Shown here: positions 34,212 through 45,874 of the stretch, piece by piece
Numbering within the stretch: the stretch's first letter is position 1
How the letters are laid out: every line of letters starts with the position of its first letter
Assembly (NCBI GenBank): GCA_958450365.1
Contig: CAUEEP010000732.1
Location: 124,001 to 188,000, forward strand
DNA length: 64,000 bases
Source of the DNA: Mesorhabditis belari
Taxonomy: Eukaryota > Nematoda > Chromadorea > Rhabditida > Rhabditidae
Reading direction: 5' to 3'
Notes under the pieces: generated by a model
Told to the model about the DNA's origin: nothing
The model's input: the letters and a program-made list of their open reading frames with translations, nothing else
Database searches by the model: none
Position numbers and translations under genes: made by a program

Positions 34212-37200
34212 ATGAACCAACTCAACCCAACAATCGAATCATTGTCACCTTACACGAAATCGTTTTCGACCGAATTGACACCAATAAATGTAAACACGGA
34301 ACCGTATTCAAATTGATTGGATATCAGCCGTTAGTCTTCAAGCTTTAAAGTTTAAGCAATTATTCGAATTTAAGACCTGCAACGGTGAAATACTGGAGTG
34401 GTGTAACGCGAGATCGAATCGATGAGTTCAAAAAAAATTACGAGGCACTCAACAGTTTGGATCATCCGAATCTGATCAAATTCATGAAATGTGTCGAATC
34501 CTCTACAGATCCTCAAGAAAGATTTGCTGTTGTCACTGAATATTACGAGAGAGGCACTCTGTCGAATTGTAAGTAAAAAATGAGAATCATTTGAGAGTCT
34601 CTGAATCATTTAATTCCTAGTGAACTTTTGAAAGAGTTTTTAAAAATAAAAGACATTTTTAAGTGAGCTATTTTTAGTATTATATGATGGTTTAGATACT
34701 TTTCTACATATTGTATAAAGTTAAAATCAGTTAGATTCAAAACTTCTAAGCTAAAGTGAAGTTGTGATCACAAAAGTAGTTCAAAAGTGTACCCATCAGT
34801 TATTTTGAAAAGTTCACGATATTGCTATAAAGTCGAACATTGATATAATGAAATTGAAATTCTAAAATGTGCCCAAAATTTCTGCGTAGATGATGCAGCC
34901 AAATGCAATCATTGGCGTCCAGGGCAACTACGCTTGGGGCACGTTTTAAGTTCGTTGCATCGAAGTTTTTCGTCCCAAACAATTCGTTATATCGAAGTTC
35001 GACTGTTATAAATCAAATAAAGACCAAAATAGCACATGAAGAAGTGTTTCCAGTTATTCTAAACCCGAAAAATTTGTACACCATAAAGACGGTGATCTCT
35101 TGGACTCGAGGTCTTTTCGATGCACTGGCTAACAGCTATGAAAAGTTAGGCTACTTACACGGGGATATCAATCCTGGAAAGTAAGGATGCCTTCAAATTT
35201 TGTATAACTTTAAATTTAGCATTTTCATTACAAAAGATTGGTCGATAAAGTTGGGAGATTTCGGAAGTGTTGGCTTTGGTAATGGGACTTTAATTGAGAC
35301 TTTTCAAAAAGTTCGATACTTTGCTCCGGAAATGGGAATTTCTGTGGAAAGTGATGATAAAACAAGAAAAGTAACTTGCAAATTCACATCAAATACTGTT
35401 TGTTTTTCAGCGATACCTTCATCGAAACGATGTTTACAGTTTGGGACTTGTTCTTTGGGAATTAGTGGAGCGAAGGTAATTAAAAGACGTTATATTTAAA
35501 AGATCCCCTTTAGACGAGTGTATTTGAAGTTCGAAAAATACGATGAAAACAGTCAGACAATCGTTTTCAACGAGACACTTTTTTCGTCACTCAATCAACG
35601 TTCGAAGTTTTGATTTCGAAAGGATTGATTGCTTCAAAGATTTGAAGGAGATTTTCAACAACTGCACAAAGTTTGAATCGATTGAGAGACCAGATGCAAA
35701 AGATGTCCAAAAAGAACTGGCTGAGCTTGAGGTTTAGTACTAAAAATCTAAAAGTACAGTCATTCTAGAAAAGCTCTATTCTTGATGGTCTTGAAGAAGA
35801 ACCAAGATTTGATGCAGATCAAGTGGAATTGGTGAAACCTGAAGGATTCGACAGATCCTCGCGTCAGGGTTTGGTGAGTGGGTTTAAAGTTTAAACGATC
35901 GGTGAGTGGGTTTTGGATGAAAATTGAAGTTATTCAAGAACCTTTTGTTGTTTGGTTTATCTAGTTGTTCAGATTTCAAAGTCTCTTCAATCTGTTGACG
36001 ATTTTCTCGAACCGGGAGTCAGTTTTAGTTCTGAAGAATCTATTGAAGACAAAGAAGAATCCTTTTTAAAAAACGATTTAAAGGAAGAACCTTTAGAAGT
36101 GTTCCTTAGAAAGAAACTCTCAAATGTTGATTCTCAAATAATACGGAAAATATTTAAAGAATTGAACTTGTCCGAAAAGAATCAATTCCGTCAAAAGTCA
36201 ATGGTTTCTATGATGAAATCATGAAAAAGAAGGAATTATTTGATGACTTGGACAAAGAGATTTTATTTTTGAATACCGAAAGTTTAGAGCCATTTAAAAG
36301 GATTCAAAAAGTTCTTCAAGATATTCTTTTTAAAATCAAACGTCAACAAGCTCATGCTTTTTGTAATTTTTTCACAGTTCTTTCGAAAGCCAATCGAGCA
36401 CACTTTTCACCGAATGGACATCACAAGAAATTCACTAAAGTAATCGAAAAATTTGAGAAAAATAAGCCAATTGAAACGATCGCGATTTTCTTCAAATGTT
36501 ACATTTCGACGAGTACACAAAAGAGTGGCTTTTTCTTCGAGATATCCCCGAAATCAGTTGCAGTTTATTTGTGGACAGAAATTTAAATGAAGTTGAGCAA
36601 TTTTTTGGAGTCTGGAGAGAAGATCGAAAAGTGCTGACCCTTAAAGAGGATCGGAAAACATGGCAATCAGTTCGTTGTGGCCTGAATTCGGGTTCATTGC
36701 TGTATTCTCACGATTTACCCATTGACCACTCGATGTTACTCGAAAGCATGAAAGCAAAAAAGTAAACGAATTCAAAGAGTTGCAAATCTAAAAGCGGAAA
36801 ACATTTTATCATTAAAGAAAATGAACAAATCGAAATTCAAGTTACCATCGAAGATTGGCCGCAATTTACCGATACCTGGCTACTGTTTCCAGATACGAAA
36901 TCCGCCCAGGGCTTACTGTAATCAAGAGGTTAAATGCCTTGAATCAGAGCTGGAAATGATTCGATTCTATGGGTGCTCATCGAAGAAAGCAAAAGCCTAT
37001 CTAAAAGCTTTCCTGAGTTTTTGTAGAGCATTTGACAAAATGCAGTACTCTCAGAGCTCAAAGACAAATAGAAAATACAAACTCGAGAAGGTTAGTGCTT
37101 TCAAAAAGCCATACTTTGTTTTCCTTCAATGTCCAAATTTTTTTGAGTCATGGAAATGGAGAAAACTTGATCCTTCTTGATCAACCAAAGAATTATCAAA

Positions 37201-37370
37201 ATGGAGAAATGATCCCTGCAATTGACTTTGAGCATATTCTTTATGAAATTGAGGCTTCAATTCTTGCTGAGCACATGAGAAAATACACACACAAATTCTC
37301 GTTTATTTTGATGTCATTTGAAAAGAAAGTCATCAAATATAAATGCCTGCATCAATTCAAAAATCAATAA
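34212..37370 (+). pseudogene. Kinase with large C-terminal region, frame-broken paralogue of the 46.9-kb gene
   Basis: The exons parallel the intact gene downstream. N-lobe: HGTVFKLIGYQP, ATVKYW (34,330-34,570). Catalytic loop HGDINPGN, the Asn coming from the splice at 35180/35220; then KLGDFGS and VRYFAPEMG. Next NDVYSLGLVLWELVERR, a C-lobe, and the tail motif KPEGFD. The glycine loop is degenerate (only HG kept) and HRD is HGD. The C-terminal region then appears in fragments across frames: FFKCYIST, YTKEWLFLRDIPE, GYCFQIRNPPRAYC, LILLDQPKN, IPAIDFEHILYEIEAS. Frame breaks occur near 35,610, 36,220, 36,510, 36,765 and 37,140. No first exon with a start codon was found; an inverted-repeat element ends at 34085. 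Pseudogene is favoured by the number of breaks, but assembly indels are possible. Confidence 0.75.
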
Positions 37371-37813
37371 AGTTTTTTCTTTATCTTTTTTTGGTATCTA
37401 AAGCTTTTTTAGGGATTTATCGATTTCAACTTTTCATAAAGTTTTAACTTTTCTATGCCTTGTGTTTTTTTTGAAACGATTTTGAATAAAGACATTGCCG
37501 TTTTTTTACAAATTTCAGCCCAATAGTTGACTATCAATGAATGATAGATTTTAGGAAGTTTGTAAGAAAGAAGAGATAATTAAATTAATAACTAAGTTAT
37601 TTAAGTTCTAGGCTACTGTTTGAGCTCCAAATCCTAGACAAAAGTGTGCACCGGGGGAGCCTCCTCAGTAGGAACCCGGTGATAGTTTCAAATTTGCTAT
37701 TCATTAAAATGGAAAAGAATGAAATGAAATATAACAGTTTGTTGTTGAAAACAAACACTAGAGATCGTAAATATGCATGCAGCTCATTTATCTTTCTTTA
37801 TTCTTTCTGATGG

Positions 37814-37885
37814 AATTTCAACTTACTTTTACGACCAGGTAGTGTCACAGGTGACAACTCCTGGTCGTAAAAGTAAGTTGAAATT
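37814..37885. repeat. Perfect 26-bp-arm hairpin
   Basis: AATTTCAACTTACTTTTACG..CCAGG is followed after about 20 bp by its exact inverse ending AAGTTGAAATT. The loop itself contains TGTCAC..GTGACA. It lies between the kinase relic and the Thr-rich gene. Could be a fold-back insertion or a transcribed hairpin; no evidence separates these. Confidence 0.8.
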
Positions 37886-37919
37886 CTTAAACACAAATTG
37901 AAACTTTAAATTTGTCAAA

Positions 37920-38866
37920 TTATTCAAATACAACCCTTTGATCGTCAGTAATTGAGTAACCGATGTACGTTGTATAGCTGTTATTGAGTGACATGCAAAT
38001 GAAGTGAGCCTCTAAGCAACCATCAGAGTCCGTTCTAACCTTTTCAAATTTCATATTATTCAAATTTACAATTCTGTTGAATCTTTGCTAAGTGAGACAG
38101 AGTTGAAAGTAAAAAAAGGCATTAAACATTCTACTTCAATGTCACTTCTGAAAGCGTTGCAATCAAAAGTCCATCATCATCGGGGACAAAGTAATTGCGC
38201 ACAAAGTAGTCGGAGATATTTTGTGCAGAACTTGCACAAGAGACTGAAAGATATCTGAGTTTTAAAATGTTGATTTAAAGTAATGGAATAAACTCTTTCG
38301 ATTTCACAAAGCAAAGCATCAAAGTTGAACAACACAGTTGTTGAAAATCTCCTTCAAATCTTTGAAGCAATCAATCCTTTCGAAATCGTAGTTGTAGTCG
38401 TTGTGGTTAATGTGATTGTCGTTTTTGTTGTTGTAGCTGGCTTTATCGTGGTTGTGGCTAATGTGACTGTCGTTTTCGTCGTCGGTTTTGTTGTTGTGAC
38501 AGTGGTTGATTGGGTTGTTCTAGGCGTTGTTGTTGTCGAGGTTGTCGTGGTCTTTCTGGTAGTTGACGTCTTGCAAGTCGTCGTTTTCGAGACACATTTC
38601 GGAGGATCATTATAGAGGGATGACTGAAAGAAACGGGTGACTGATGATTGAGACTCGATTTAAGCCTTAAGCAGAGAATGATTCTAGGCCTAGAAGTCTT
38701 TTCTTTGCATTCGATTTTCTATCAACTCACATTTTGATAACACTGCTGTTTGGAGGGACAAACAGTCCAGCTACACGACGTGCATGGCTGGTTCCATTGA
38801 TAGCCTAGAAAAAACAGACTGAAGAGTGATCTTCTACAAAACCCTGTAAAAACCAACCATTCTCAT
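37920..38866 (-). CDS. Secreted-type Thr-rich (mucin-like) protein
   Basis: Minus-strand exons: a Cys-rich segment (QPCTSCSWTVCPSKQQCYQN, about 38,810-38,740), then an exon with DPPKC leading into about 60 residues of nearly pure Thr/Lys/Pro repeats (38,620-38,390), then SCASSAQNISDYFVRNYF (about 38,250-38,140), and a final exon ending YIGYSITDDQRVVFE with stop at 37920-37922. Thr-rich linkers beside Cys motifs are typical of O-glycosylated nematode surface or secreted proteins. The start at 38866 is uncertain and no clear signal peptide was found. The end of the Thr exon includes a 53-bp copy of kinase sequence (38335-38387) and needs a +1 frame change there. Family not recognised. Confidence 0.5.
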
Positions 38867-39189
38867 CGTTTCCAAATCTCGTTTTCGACTGAGAATTTCC
38901 CCTTCAATTACTGCTTATATTCGACCAATTAAAACGTCTTCATTTCTTTTCATAAACACCCTTTCTTATCTCATGGAAGCAACGTTGAAAATCTTGGATC
39001 TTGGAGGTTAAATACTTGTTGGCAGGCAAGGTCTAATTTTGGTTTGTCTTTAATGGAAAAAGACACGGTTTTTGTAGAATGACTGATTTAACGTATGTGT
39101 CCAGTCAGTGTGCCCGATGGTGCTTTTTTTATACAAGGTTAACAACGAATAATCAATCATTTCCACAAATTTATTTATTCTCTACCAAA

Positions 39190-39940
39190 TTAACACAAAG
39201 GCGATGACTTGCAAACGTATGCTGGATACACTTGATTTGTGTCGATGGCTTCATATCCGGCCATCCACAATCCACCACCGCATCCTGTGTCACAATTCGG
39301 TGGCAATGATCGAAGCTGAATTATTTGTTGATGTTAAACGCGTTTTTAGAATGGACCAAACCAAGACCGAGGTGTTTGGCCCATCGGGATTTGTAGTACA
39401 GAAGTGCGTGTAATTTGTGGAGCTTCCATCCATCCAATATTTCAAAACTGCTCCTATAAAGGGGCTGTTCGAAAATTTCAAAAAAACGACAAACCATCGA
39501 ATACTCCTCCAGTCAGCACACTGCCCGCTTTGAATGGAAAACTTCCCGAACAAGAGCCATCATAAGACATATCTATTGGTTAAACGAATCTTTGATTGAA
39601 AAATTTGTGTATCCGTTTCCAGGGTACTTTATGTACTAGAAAATGTACCTGCAATGAATTTATTCTCATCGAGATTTGCAATAGAGGTTAGATGACCATT
39701 TAGCTGACCAGCTTTTATGATACAATTAGATTCGGCATCCATTAGTGCACGATTATGACCCAACTAGATTCGAATTTTACCAATTTTTTTTTCATAATCG
39801 GCTCTTGCATAGTAACAGCTATCCGTTTGATCGTAGTATTGCCAACCGGAGGGACATTTGTCTGAACAATTTTTGCTATCAGGGAATTCAAAGATTCTTC
39901 GAGATATTCAGCTATCGCAAGCTAAATATCGTGTAAAGTG
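39190..39940 (-). CDS. C-type lectin-like domain protein (clec family)
   Basis: Minus-strand exons encode a C-type lectin-like domain. It begins CPSGWQYYDQTDSCYYAR (about 39,880-39,820), continues LMDAESNCIIKAGQLNGHLTSI and NLDENKFIA (about 39,740-39,650), then GWMDGSSTNYTHF (about 39,440) and a C-terminal PNCDTGCGGGLWMAGYEAID with last residues VCKSSPLC before the stop at 39190-39192. The Cys pattern and CPxGW start match nematode clec proteins, secreted and often induced by microbes. Frames shift between exons, some by splicing and some unexplained. No signal-peptide exon was found upstream. Adjacent to a partial second copy at 40.0-40.3 kb sharing a 31-bp match around GGATGGATGGAAGCTCCAC. 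Confidence 0.7.
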
Positions 39941-40005
39941 TAACAATAAAAGTTAGCCGAAGCAATTCAAACTTTTATTTAAGCAAACTAAGGGTATATT
40001 AAGAT

Positions 40006-40330
40006 TTCAAATTTCCCTATAGAAGTCTACCACTTTAACTGCAAACCCATTTGCCGCTGCGGAAAGTTGACAAAAGTAGGGACTCGTTCCTCCACAACTT
40101 CCGCCAAACCACCAGCCATCGTCGATTCCCAAATAAGCACACTCATCATCAGCTGATGGCTGACCTAAATAAACAGTTGCTGTTGTAGTTTTTGTTAAGA
40201 ATAAAACTAGTGTAATTTGTGGAGCTTCCATCCATCCAATTGCAGGCAAATTCGAGTGTAAAAAAACTAGTTCTGCGTAAAATCCTTTGAGAAATTCTAC
40301 AAAGAAATTGATCGAACAGATCATTCTGAA
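40006..40330 (-). pseudogene. Partial C-type lectin-like domain copy
   Basis: Encodes the C-terminal half of a lectin-like domain: GWMDGSSTNYTSF in one frame and GQPSADDECAYLGIDDGWWF plus GGSCGGTSPYFCQLSAA in another. The N-terminal CPxGW half is missing and a frame break lies between the halves. It is a tandem relative of the gene at 39190-39940 and lies upstream of it on the same strand. It may be a relic, or the 3' part of a gene whose 5' exons were lost. Confidence 0.6.
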
Positions 40331-40851
40331 AATTTGGCTATAAAACTAACTTTTTTGAAACGCTATCTTTTTGTTATTGACACCAAGATAGGTTTTCGTG
40401 GGACTAAAGTGTATTAGTTTCCACGTGTGTAGCGGTAGGATAAATTTGGGTGTGGGTTTTTGAAATGTGGTGTGTGTTTGTTTACGTGTGTTTGAAAGAT
40501 ATAAGTGGACTTTCCCTGCCACTCCCGACACAACCAACAACCGGTCTCAACGCCTCCGAAGTCAGAGGGGAGCCTCAGGAATAAACGACCGACCTGTCTT
40601 GCATTCCGGAAGATTATGTTAGTTGTTTATTTACATAAGTAATGACAATCTTTAGTGAGTCAAATAGAATGAAGAAATATGTCGATAGAAAGGGACCGGG
40701 GGAACACATCACTCCAGATGATCTAAACTTAAATTTTTATAAGAACAAGCATCAACACAACCTGTGCCCAATCGATACCTTGATTCCGTTGTGCGAACGA
40801 TACACGATCGACCTTGTGCTGCTCTTTAAGACTCGGAGCTTGCTTTATAAG

Positions 40852-41178
40852 TTACCGCTTGAGAATGGGTGAACGAAAAATCACGTTGTGAACAGTTTTC
40901 CGGCAAACGGGCAGCTTTATGTCTTTTCTAATCGTTTCAAGCGAGTCCATTGAGTTAGCGGCTTGTCGGACAATTGCTCTTTCGCATCTTTCGGAGAGCT
41001 TGGGCTTTCTTCCATCGGCATGTTTAACATTGGAAGTTGACCGGGTATGAAGATACTTTTGAATGCAGCATCGAGAACGCTTCACACGTTTTGCAATTGC
41101 TGCTTGGCTCCATCCAAGTGTGTGCAACACGTCGGCCTGAGTTTGCTCCACCAAATCCAGCTTCTTTCCGAATGACAT
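40852..41178 (-). pseudogene. Tc1/Tc3-type transposase N-terminal fragment
   Basis: An open minus-strand frame gives VEQTQADVLHTLGWSQAAIA, then KRVKRSRCCIQKYL and GRKPKLSERCERAIVRQAAN, the paired helix-turn-helix DNA-binding region of Tc3-like transposases. It stops after about 108 residues; catalytic blocks are absent downstream. Clear terminal repeats were not found. Confidence 0.7.
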
Positions 41179-41589
41179 CTCTGAAAAATAAAAAAATAAT
41201 CGAAATCATTAATATAAAAACAACAAAAAATGAAAACACTTATGAGTAAACACAGAAAAAAAAGATGATTTCAAAAGGTACACGACCTTTCAAAAGGTAC
41301 ACGCCCACGACAACGTCAATAGTCGGCTTCATAGAGGCTTCGGGTGGAGTGAAGAGTACCACCAAAGTCGAATGAATTGTGAAAGATCCACAAATTGAAG
41401 CCATCGCTGGTAAGAGACCAAAATCACGGTATCTTGTACTTTAAAAAAACTAATTTTTATTTTTTTTGACGCAAAAGGTAATATTTTTTGCTTTTCTTTT
41501 AAAAAATAATCAATCGTTAAGCAAAAACCGTATGGATTGTTGTTTTTTTTGAAAAAAATGCGGGTGCCTTATAGTTTTTACACAGAGTG

Positions 41590-41730
41590 TAGTTCAATTT
41601 TGTATCAGTTTGAATCCAAAAACGAGCCAACATGGATAAATTACATCCAAGTTATCGTCAATTGTTTTCCTTTCATTCCAATCAGACACGTTTTCTCTGG
41701 AATTGATGTTAGTCATAACTTGATTTGCAT
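41590..41730. repeat. Direct duplicate of 43435-43565 flanking the mariner
   Basis: CAATTTTG(T)ATCAGTTT near 41,595, a CCTTTCATTCCAAT stretch near 41,670 and the intervening sequence parallel the segment at 43,435-43,565 (CAATTTTGAATCAGTTTTCC, CCCTTTCATTTCAATTGGAC). The copies are diverged and lie on either side of the mariner element. Confidence 0.5.
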
Positions 41731-41812
41731 ACGAACCTTGGATTCGCATCACAAAGTTGTAGGGTTATTTAAATAAATGAAAAAGAACAATGTCATGGAA
41801 GGAGTCGAATCT

Positions 41813-41932
41813 GGGATTGGCTAAGGCCCAGTTTAACCGTCAGGGATTGGCTAAGACCCAGTTTAACCGTCAGGGATTGGCTAAGACCCAGTTTAACCGT
41901 CAGGGATTGGCTAAGACCTAGTTTAACTGTCA
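41813..41932. repeat. 30-bp tandem repeat, 4 copies
   Basis: Four head-to-tail units with consensus GGGATTGGCTAAGACCCAGT + TTAACCGTCA, differing at only a few bases. They are next to the mariner insertion and have no plausible coding role, although they are open on the minus strand. Confidence 0.9.
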
Positions 41933-41997
41933 GGTTCGAATTGATTGACATGTTATTACAGGATTTATGCATGATCAAAGAGGAGACTTCAGTAGTA

Positions 41998-43302
41998 CAG
42001 GGTGCGGCAAAAGTTCTGACACTTTTTCTAAGAGAAATAAAAGTTGCAAACTTTGGCAATATTAATCAAAAAACGATAACAAATTGTTTGTTGAAGACAA
42101 AACTAACAAAAAATCATAAAAAATGTTCAAAATTTCCACCCTTGGCCTCGATGCACTTCTTCAATCGCTTGCGGAAGTTGCCGACGATGGTCGCGCATTG
42201 CTGAACAGTGATTTCGGCCCAGGCCCTCTTCAAAGCGGCTTTCAAAGAATCCACGGTGTGAAATCTCTTGCCAGAGATCTTGTCTTCCAAGGTCGACCAA
42301 ACGGAGAAGTCCAGGGGGTTCAAATCGGAGCTATTCGACGGCCAAATGTCCTTACCCCAGTAGCCCGGAAACAGCTGATTGCAGAGAGCGAGAGTCGAGC
42401 GAGCTCCATGGGCCGGCGCCCAGTCCTGCTGAAGGGTAAATCCAGTTTGTCCGAAATGATTCGCTGCCCAGGGCTCTAAGGCATCCTTTAACACCTTTTG
42501 CTAGTAGGCCGTAGCGTTGATTTTCACATTTCGATCGATGAACACAAGAGGCGTCTTTCCTGTGGCACAGATGCTGGCCCACACCATAACGGACTTCGGA
42601 AAATGTTGGCGGACCATCAATTTGGCTGCAAAAGTGTCTTTCAGACCTCGCTTGAGAAGTTGGCGATGGTTTTGACGATTGTGGATCGCTTGAACGGTGA
42701 AGATCTTCTCATCTGTGAACACAACCTTGTCCAAACGACCAGCAGCGACCAGGTGTAAGATCTTCTTCGCTTTAGCCATCCTCTTTTGCTTCATGGCGTC
42801 GTTCAGGAAATGAGCCCGAGCAAATTTGTAGCTGAACATTTCAAGTTTCTTATGAACAATCCTTCAAACGCTTCTTTCGCTGATTCCGAGACTTGTGGCC
42901 ATCTTTCTCATTGAACGAGTGGGATTTCGACGGATTCGGCATCTGACTTTGTTTGTGTTTGCTGAAGGTGACTGTGGTTGGTCGGCCGCTTCTTGGACGG
43001 TCCTGATCGTTGCCCCGCTTCTTGAATCGTTCAATGGCTCGATAGACAGACTTTTTTTGGATATCCGGTGACTCAAACAATCTCCATCGGTATCTTTCCG
43101 GCTTTGTGCAACTCAAGTATCACAGTGCGCCTCTTTTAGCATCCATATTGAAAGCGAACCTAAACAAAAACGTTGTTTCTGGTTAAAAATAAGGAAAAAC
43201 AGGTTAACAAATGCAAAAAAACAAAAAGTGAGCCAAATACTGTTTTTTGAAATTTTATACAGCCGTTTGAAAAAAAAGTGTCAGAACTTTTGCCGCACCC
43301 TG
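41998..43302 (-). mobile_element. Nearly complete DD37D mariner-type transposon
   Basis: A 1305-bp element with ends CAGGGTGCGGCAAAAGTTCT and its inverse, flanked by TA (41996-41997, 43303-43304). The minus-strand transposase has an N-terminal HTH (SVYRAIERFKKRGNDQDRPR, SGRP), IRRNPTRSMRKMATSLGISE, and catalytic blocks FTDEKIF, LQQDWAPAHGARS and SSDLNPLDFSVW. There are 37 residues between the second and third catalytic Asp, the DD37D spacing. The reading frame breaks near the N-terminus and near 42,960 and 42,500, so it is probably inactive or affected by base errors. A degraded relative is at 8460-9193. Confidence 0.9.
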
Positions 43303-43873
43303 TAAATAATTGGGAGATAATGGATTCCAACTGTACTATCAGAAAAGTGCACAACTTACGGTATCGAACTCCGTAGTTTCTATTATTGAGCTTGTAGTCT
43401 AGCAATACACTGAACTGTGTATTGCTTGCTCGTTTTCAATTTTGAATCAGTTTTCCATCTATTCAATCAACTGCAATAATGAGTAAACTACATTCAAATG
43501 ATCGTCGATCGTTTCCCTTTCATTTCAATTGGACACAATTTGTACCTCATTTGAAGTTTCCACTTGATCTGGCCTCATTGATCGTTCAGTACGTTCAGTA
43601 CATGAAGAGTCTTACAGAGAATGGCTCAATTTCAGAGAATTTCAGAGAATTCCAGAGCTTATAGTTTGAAAGATACAACTAATCTAGTTATCTGCAAAAT
43701 TTTCGACCAAAATAGAGGCTTTGAATGAATGGATGTGCGGGGGAGTGGTCTTTGAAAGCTTCACACTAAAAGAAAAAGATCAAAGAGAGAAATGGAAGGA
43801 TATAAAAGAGGAACATTTGGAAGAGGAAGACATCAGTCAACTGAACACATCCAACAGTCAACAATCAACAAAG

Positions 43874-45874
43874 ATGAAGCTCATTCTTGGACTTCTCCTC
43901 TTCGTCTCAGGTAAGTGAATTTTCTTTTCTACTTTTCTACAGTAAGATAACGATTACTATTCTTATTTAACATAAATAACCGAATTACGGCAGAAGTAGA
44001 ATATTATAGCGAATAGCATACGCGATACTCGGATATGCCGGCTCTCATTTAGCGCATTTAGCGTGGCGAGCAGGCTCTTATTTAGCATGTAGTGCTAATA
44101 TCGTATTAGGTGTTTATAGAGCGTAAGTTACTAGAGTGTTTTACAATCATGAAATCAGAGGTTGACTTTTGTTTGATTTTTTAAAGTATGTAAAGTACTT
44201 AACTAGAATGCTTAAAAGCATACGACTCGTTGTAAGAAGCAGCAGAATGGGAAAAATGATTGAACAACTGTTTTACTTGTTAAAAGAAGTCGAGAGTACC
44301 TGAATCACTATGAGAATACATTGAGGAGGGTATAGATTAAGTGGATTTAGTGAATCTGAACTAAGTAACTAGCTGTAGATTCTTAAAATATTTAAATTTT
44401 GGGTCTCTTTCTCAAAAATCCCACCTTAGTCGCCTCCGCCGCTGCAGTGATCTTTGCCGCAGCTGATCAAACCAACATCATCGCGGTAAGCTTTTGAAGA
44501 TCAAATTATTGATTATCCTAATGATATTACTGATTGATATGAGTCATGACTGTGGGAATGTACATGTACATGTGGGAATGTACATGTACATATGGGAATG
44601 TACATGTAAAGCTCAAATTTAGACCATGAACAACATGAGGTCGAGAATGGCTCTAGGGAAAGAAAAATGGTCGTATTGGATTGAGGACTATTATGACTAC
44701 TACAATATTCCGGTTTGAGATCAAATATTAGCTAATATCTCTAAAATTCTTTCAGCATGGTGAATACCCCAACAGGACCTATCCAAGAGCATCGAGAATG
44801 TACCAAATGGTGGGTTTATAATGTAAAAGCTGTAATTATCATTGTTGATATTAGATTTTCGGTTTAATTTGCCTGTATCAACATTTGCCTTTTTGCTAGT
44901 TATTGCACTCGATACTTATCTATTTCAGAAATGGGATGCTGGTTTAGCGACAGCAGCGGCCACTCGATTGAACACATTGGACCAAAATACACCGTTAGTT
45001 AATCAAAATATTGCTATTTTTCAGACCTGTACCTGGAAAGATACTACACATTCAACCAATACCAAACTGTCAAATTCGAAAACCGGCTTTTTCGAATACG
45101 ATCTACAAGTTACAAGTTTTAGTTTGAGCTCTCAAACATTGGGTGGATCAGTTCCAGCAACACAAGGAGATGTCCACTATGGAATCTACAAAACTGATAC
45201 AAATGGAAAGACAGCTAGACAAATGTGTACGCTTTGAAAACTTAATAATATTGATTTTATCGAAAAAGTGAATTATTACCGATAATTTAGTCGGTGCTGC
45301 CTGGAACACGGCCTGGTACGGGTACATCAAAGAGATCGGTCTCCCACAAATGAACTACGATCCAAATCTCGTCATTGCTCTTCACACCAATGAAAAGAAT
45401 CGAAATTTTGCTTATCAGGTACAGATATAAACAAATATAACTGTTTAGCAAAGTATTTTATCAGGTTGCTTCCGGCCAAGCTCGAAAAGTTGGATGTGCT
45501 TACCGTAACTTCACTACTGGAGCCACTGGAACCACTGCTTCGGGAACATTCGCAGTGCTTTGTCGTTTCAATCCAAGGTAGGGGTCAAGAGAAAATATAG
45601 CTCTGGCCCAATGCTAGCTAGTCCGATTAAACTCATTGTTGGACTGTTTTGGTCAATGTTTTGGTCATTTTGATTTGGTATCTCAATTATTAAAAGCCAA
45701 AACCCTTGTAACCTGGCCAACTTTGCCAAAAAACTGCAAACTTATCCAAATCAATGTTTCAGCGGTCTTACATCGGGATCGCTAGTGTACTCAACGGGAA
45801 AAATTTGTGCTGCATGTGCCAACACTACCACAATCAGCTGCACCACTGCCAATGGACTCTGTGTCCAGAAATAA
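43874..45874 (+). CDS. CAP/SCP (VAP-like) secreted cysteine-rich protein
   Basis: Eight exons splice in phase: 43874-43910, 44430-44485, 44623-44712, 44756-44809, 44929-45226, 45291-45418, 45465-45577 and 45763-45874. The start MKLILGLLLFVSVASA is a signal peptide split by intron 1. The CAP domain shows MNNMRSRMALGK, KWDAGLATAAATRLNTL, MFGAAWNTAWYGYIKEIG, RKVGCAYRNF, FAVLCRFNPSG and the family's end signature YSTGKICAACA. Two further cysteines close the protein (CTTANGLCVQK). Nematode CAP proteins are secreted (venom-allergen-like/SCL) with varied, often unknown roles. The total length (about 295 residues) is normal for a single-domain member. An ATGGAAGGATATAAAAGAGG TATA-like region lies ~80 bp upstream of the start. 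All exon boundaries keep frame, so this is probably an intact gene. Confidence 0.88.

Noticed and set aside
38325..38615. Plus-strand ORF of almost pure Val/Phe, looks like a hydrophobic protein
   Set aside because: It is the reverse complement of the ACA/ACN threonine repeats of the minus-strand mucin-like gene.
41793..42059. Minus-strand ORF with repeated LTVKLGLSQS
   Set aside because: It is the translation of a 30-bp tandem repeat, whose length being a multiple of three keeps the frame open by chance.
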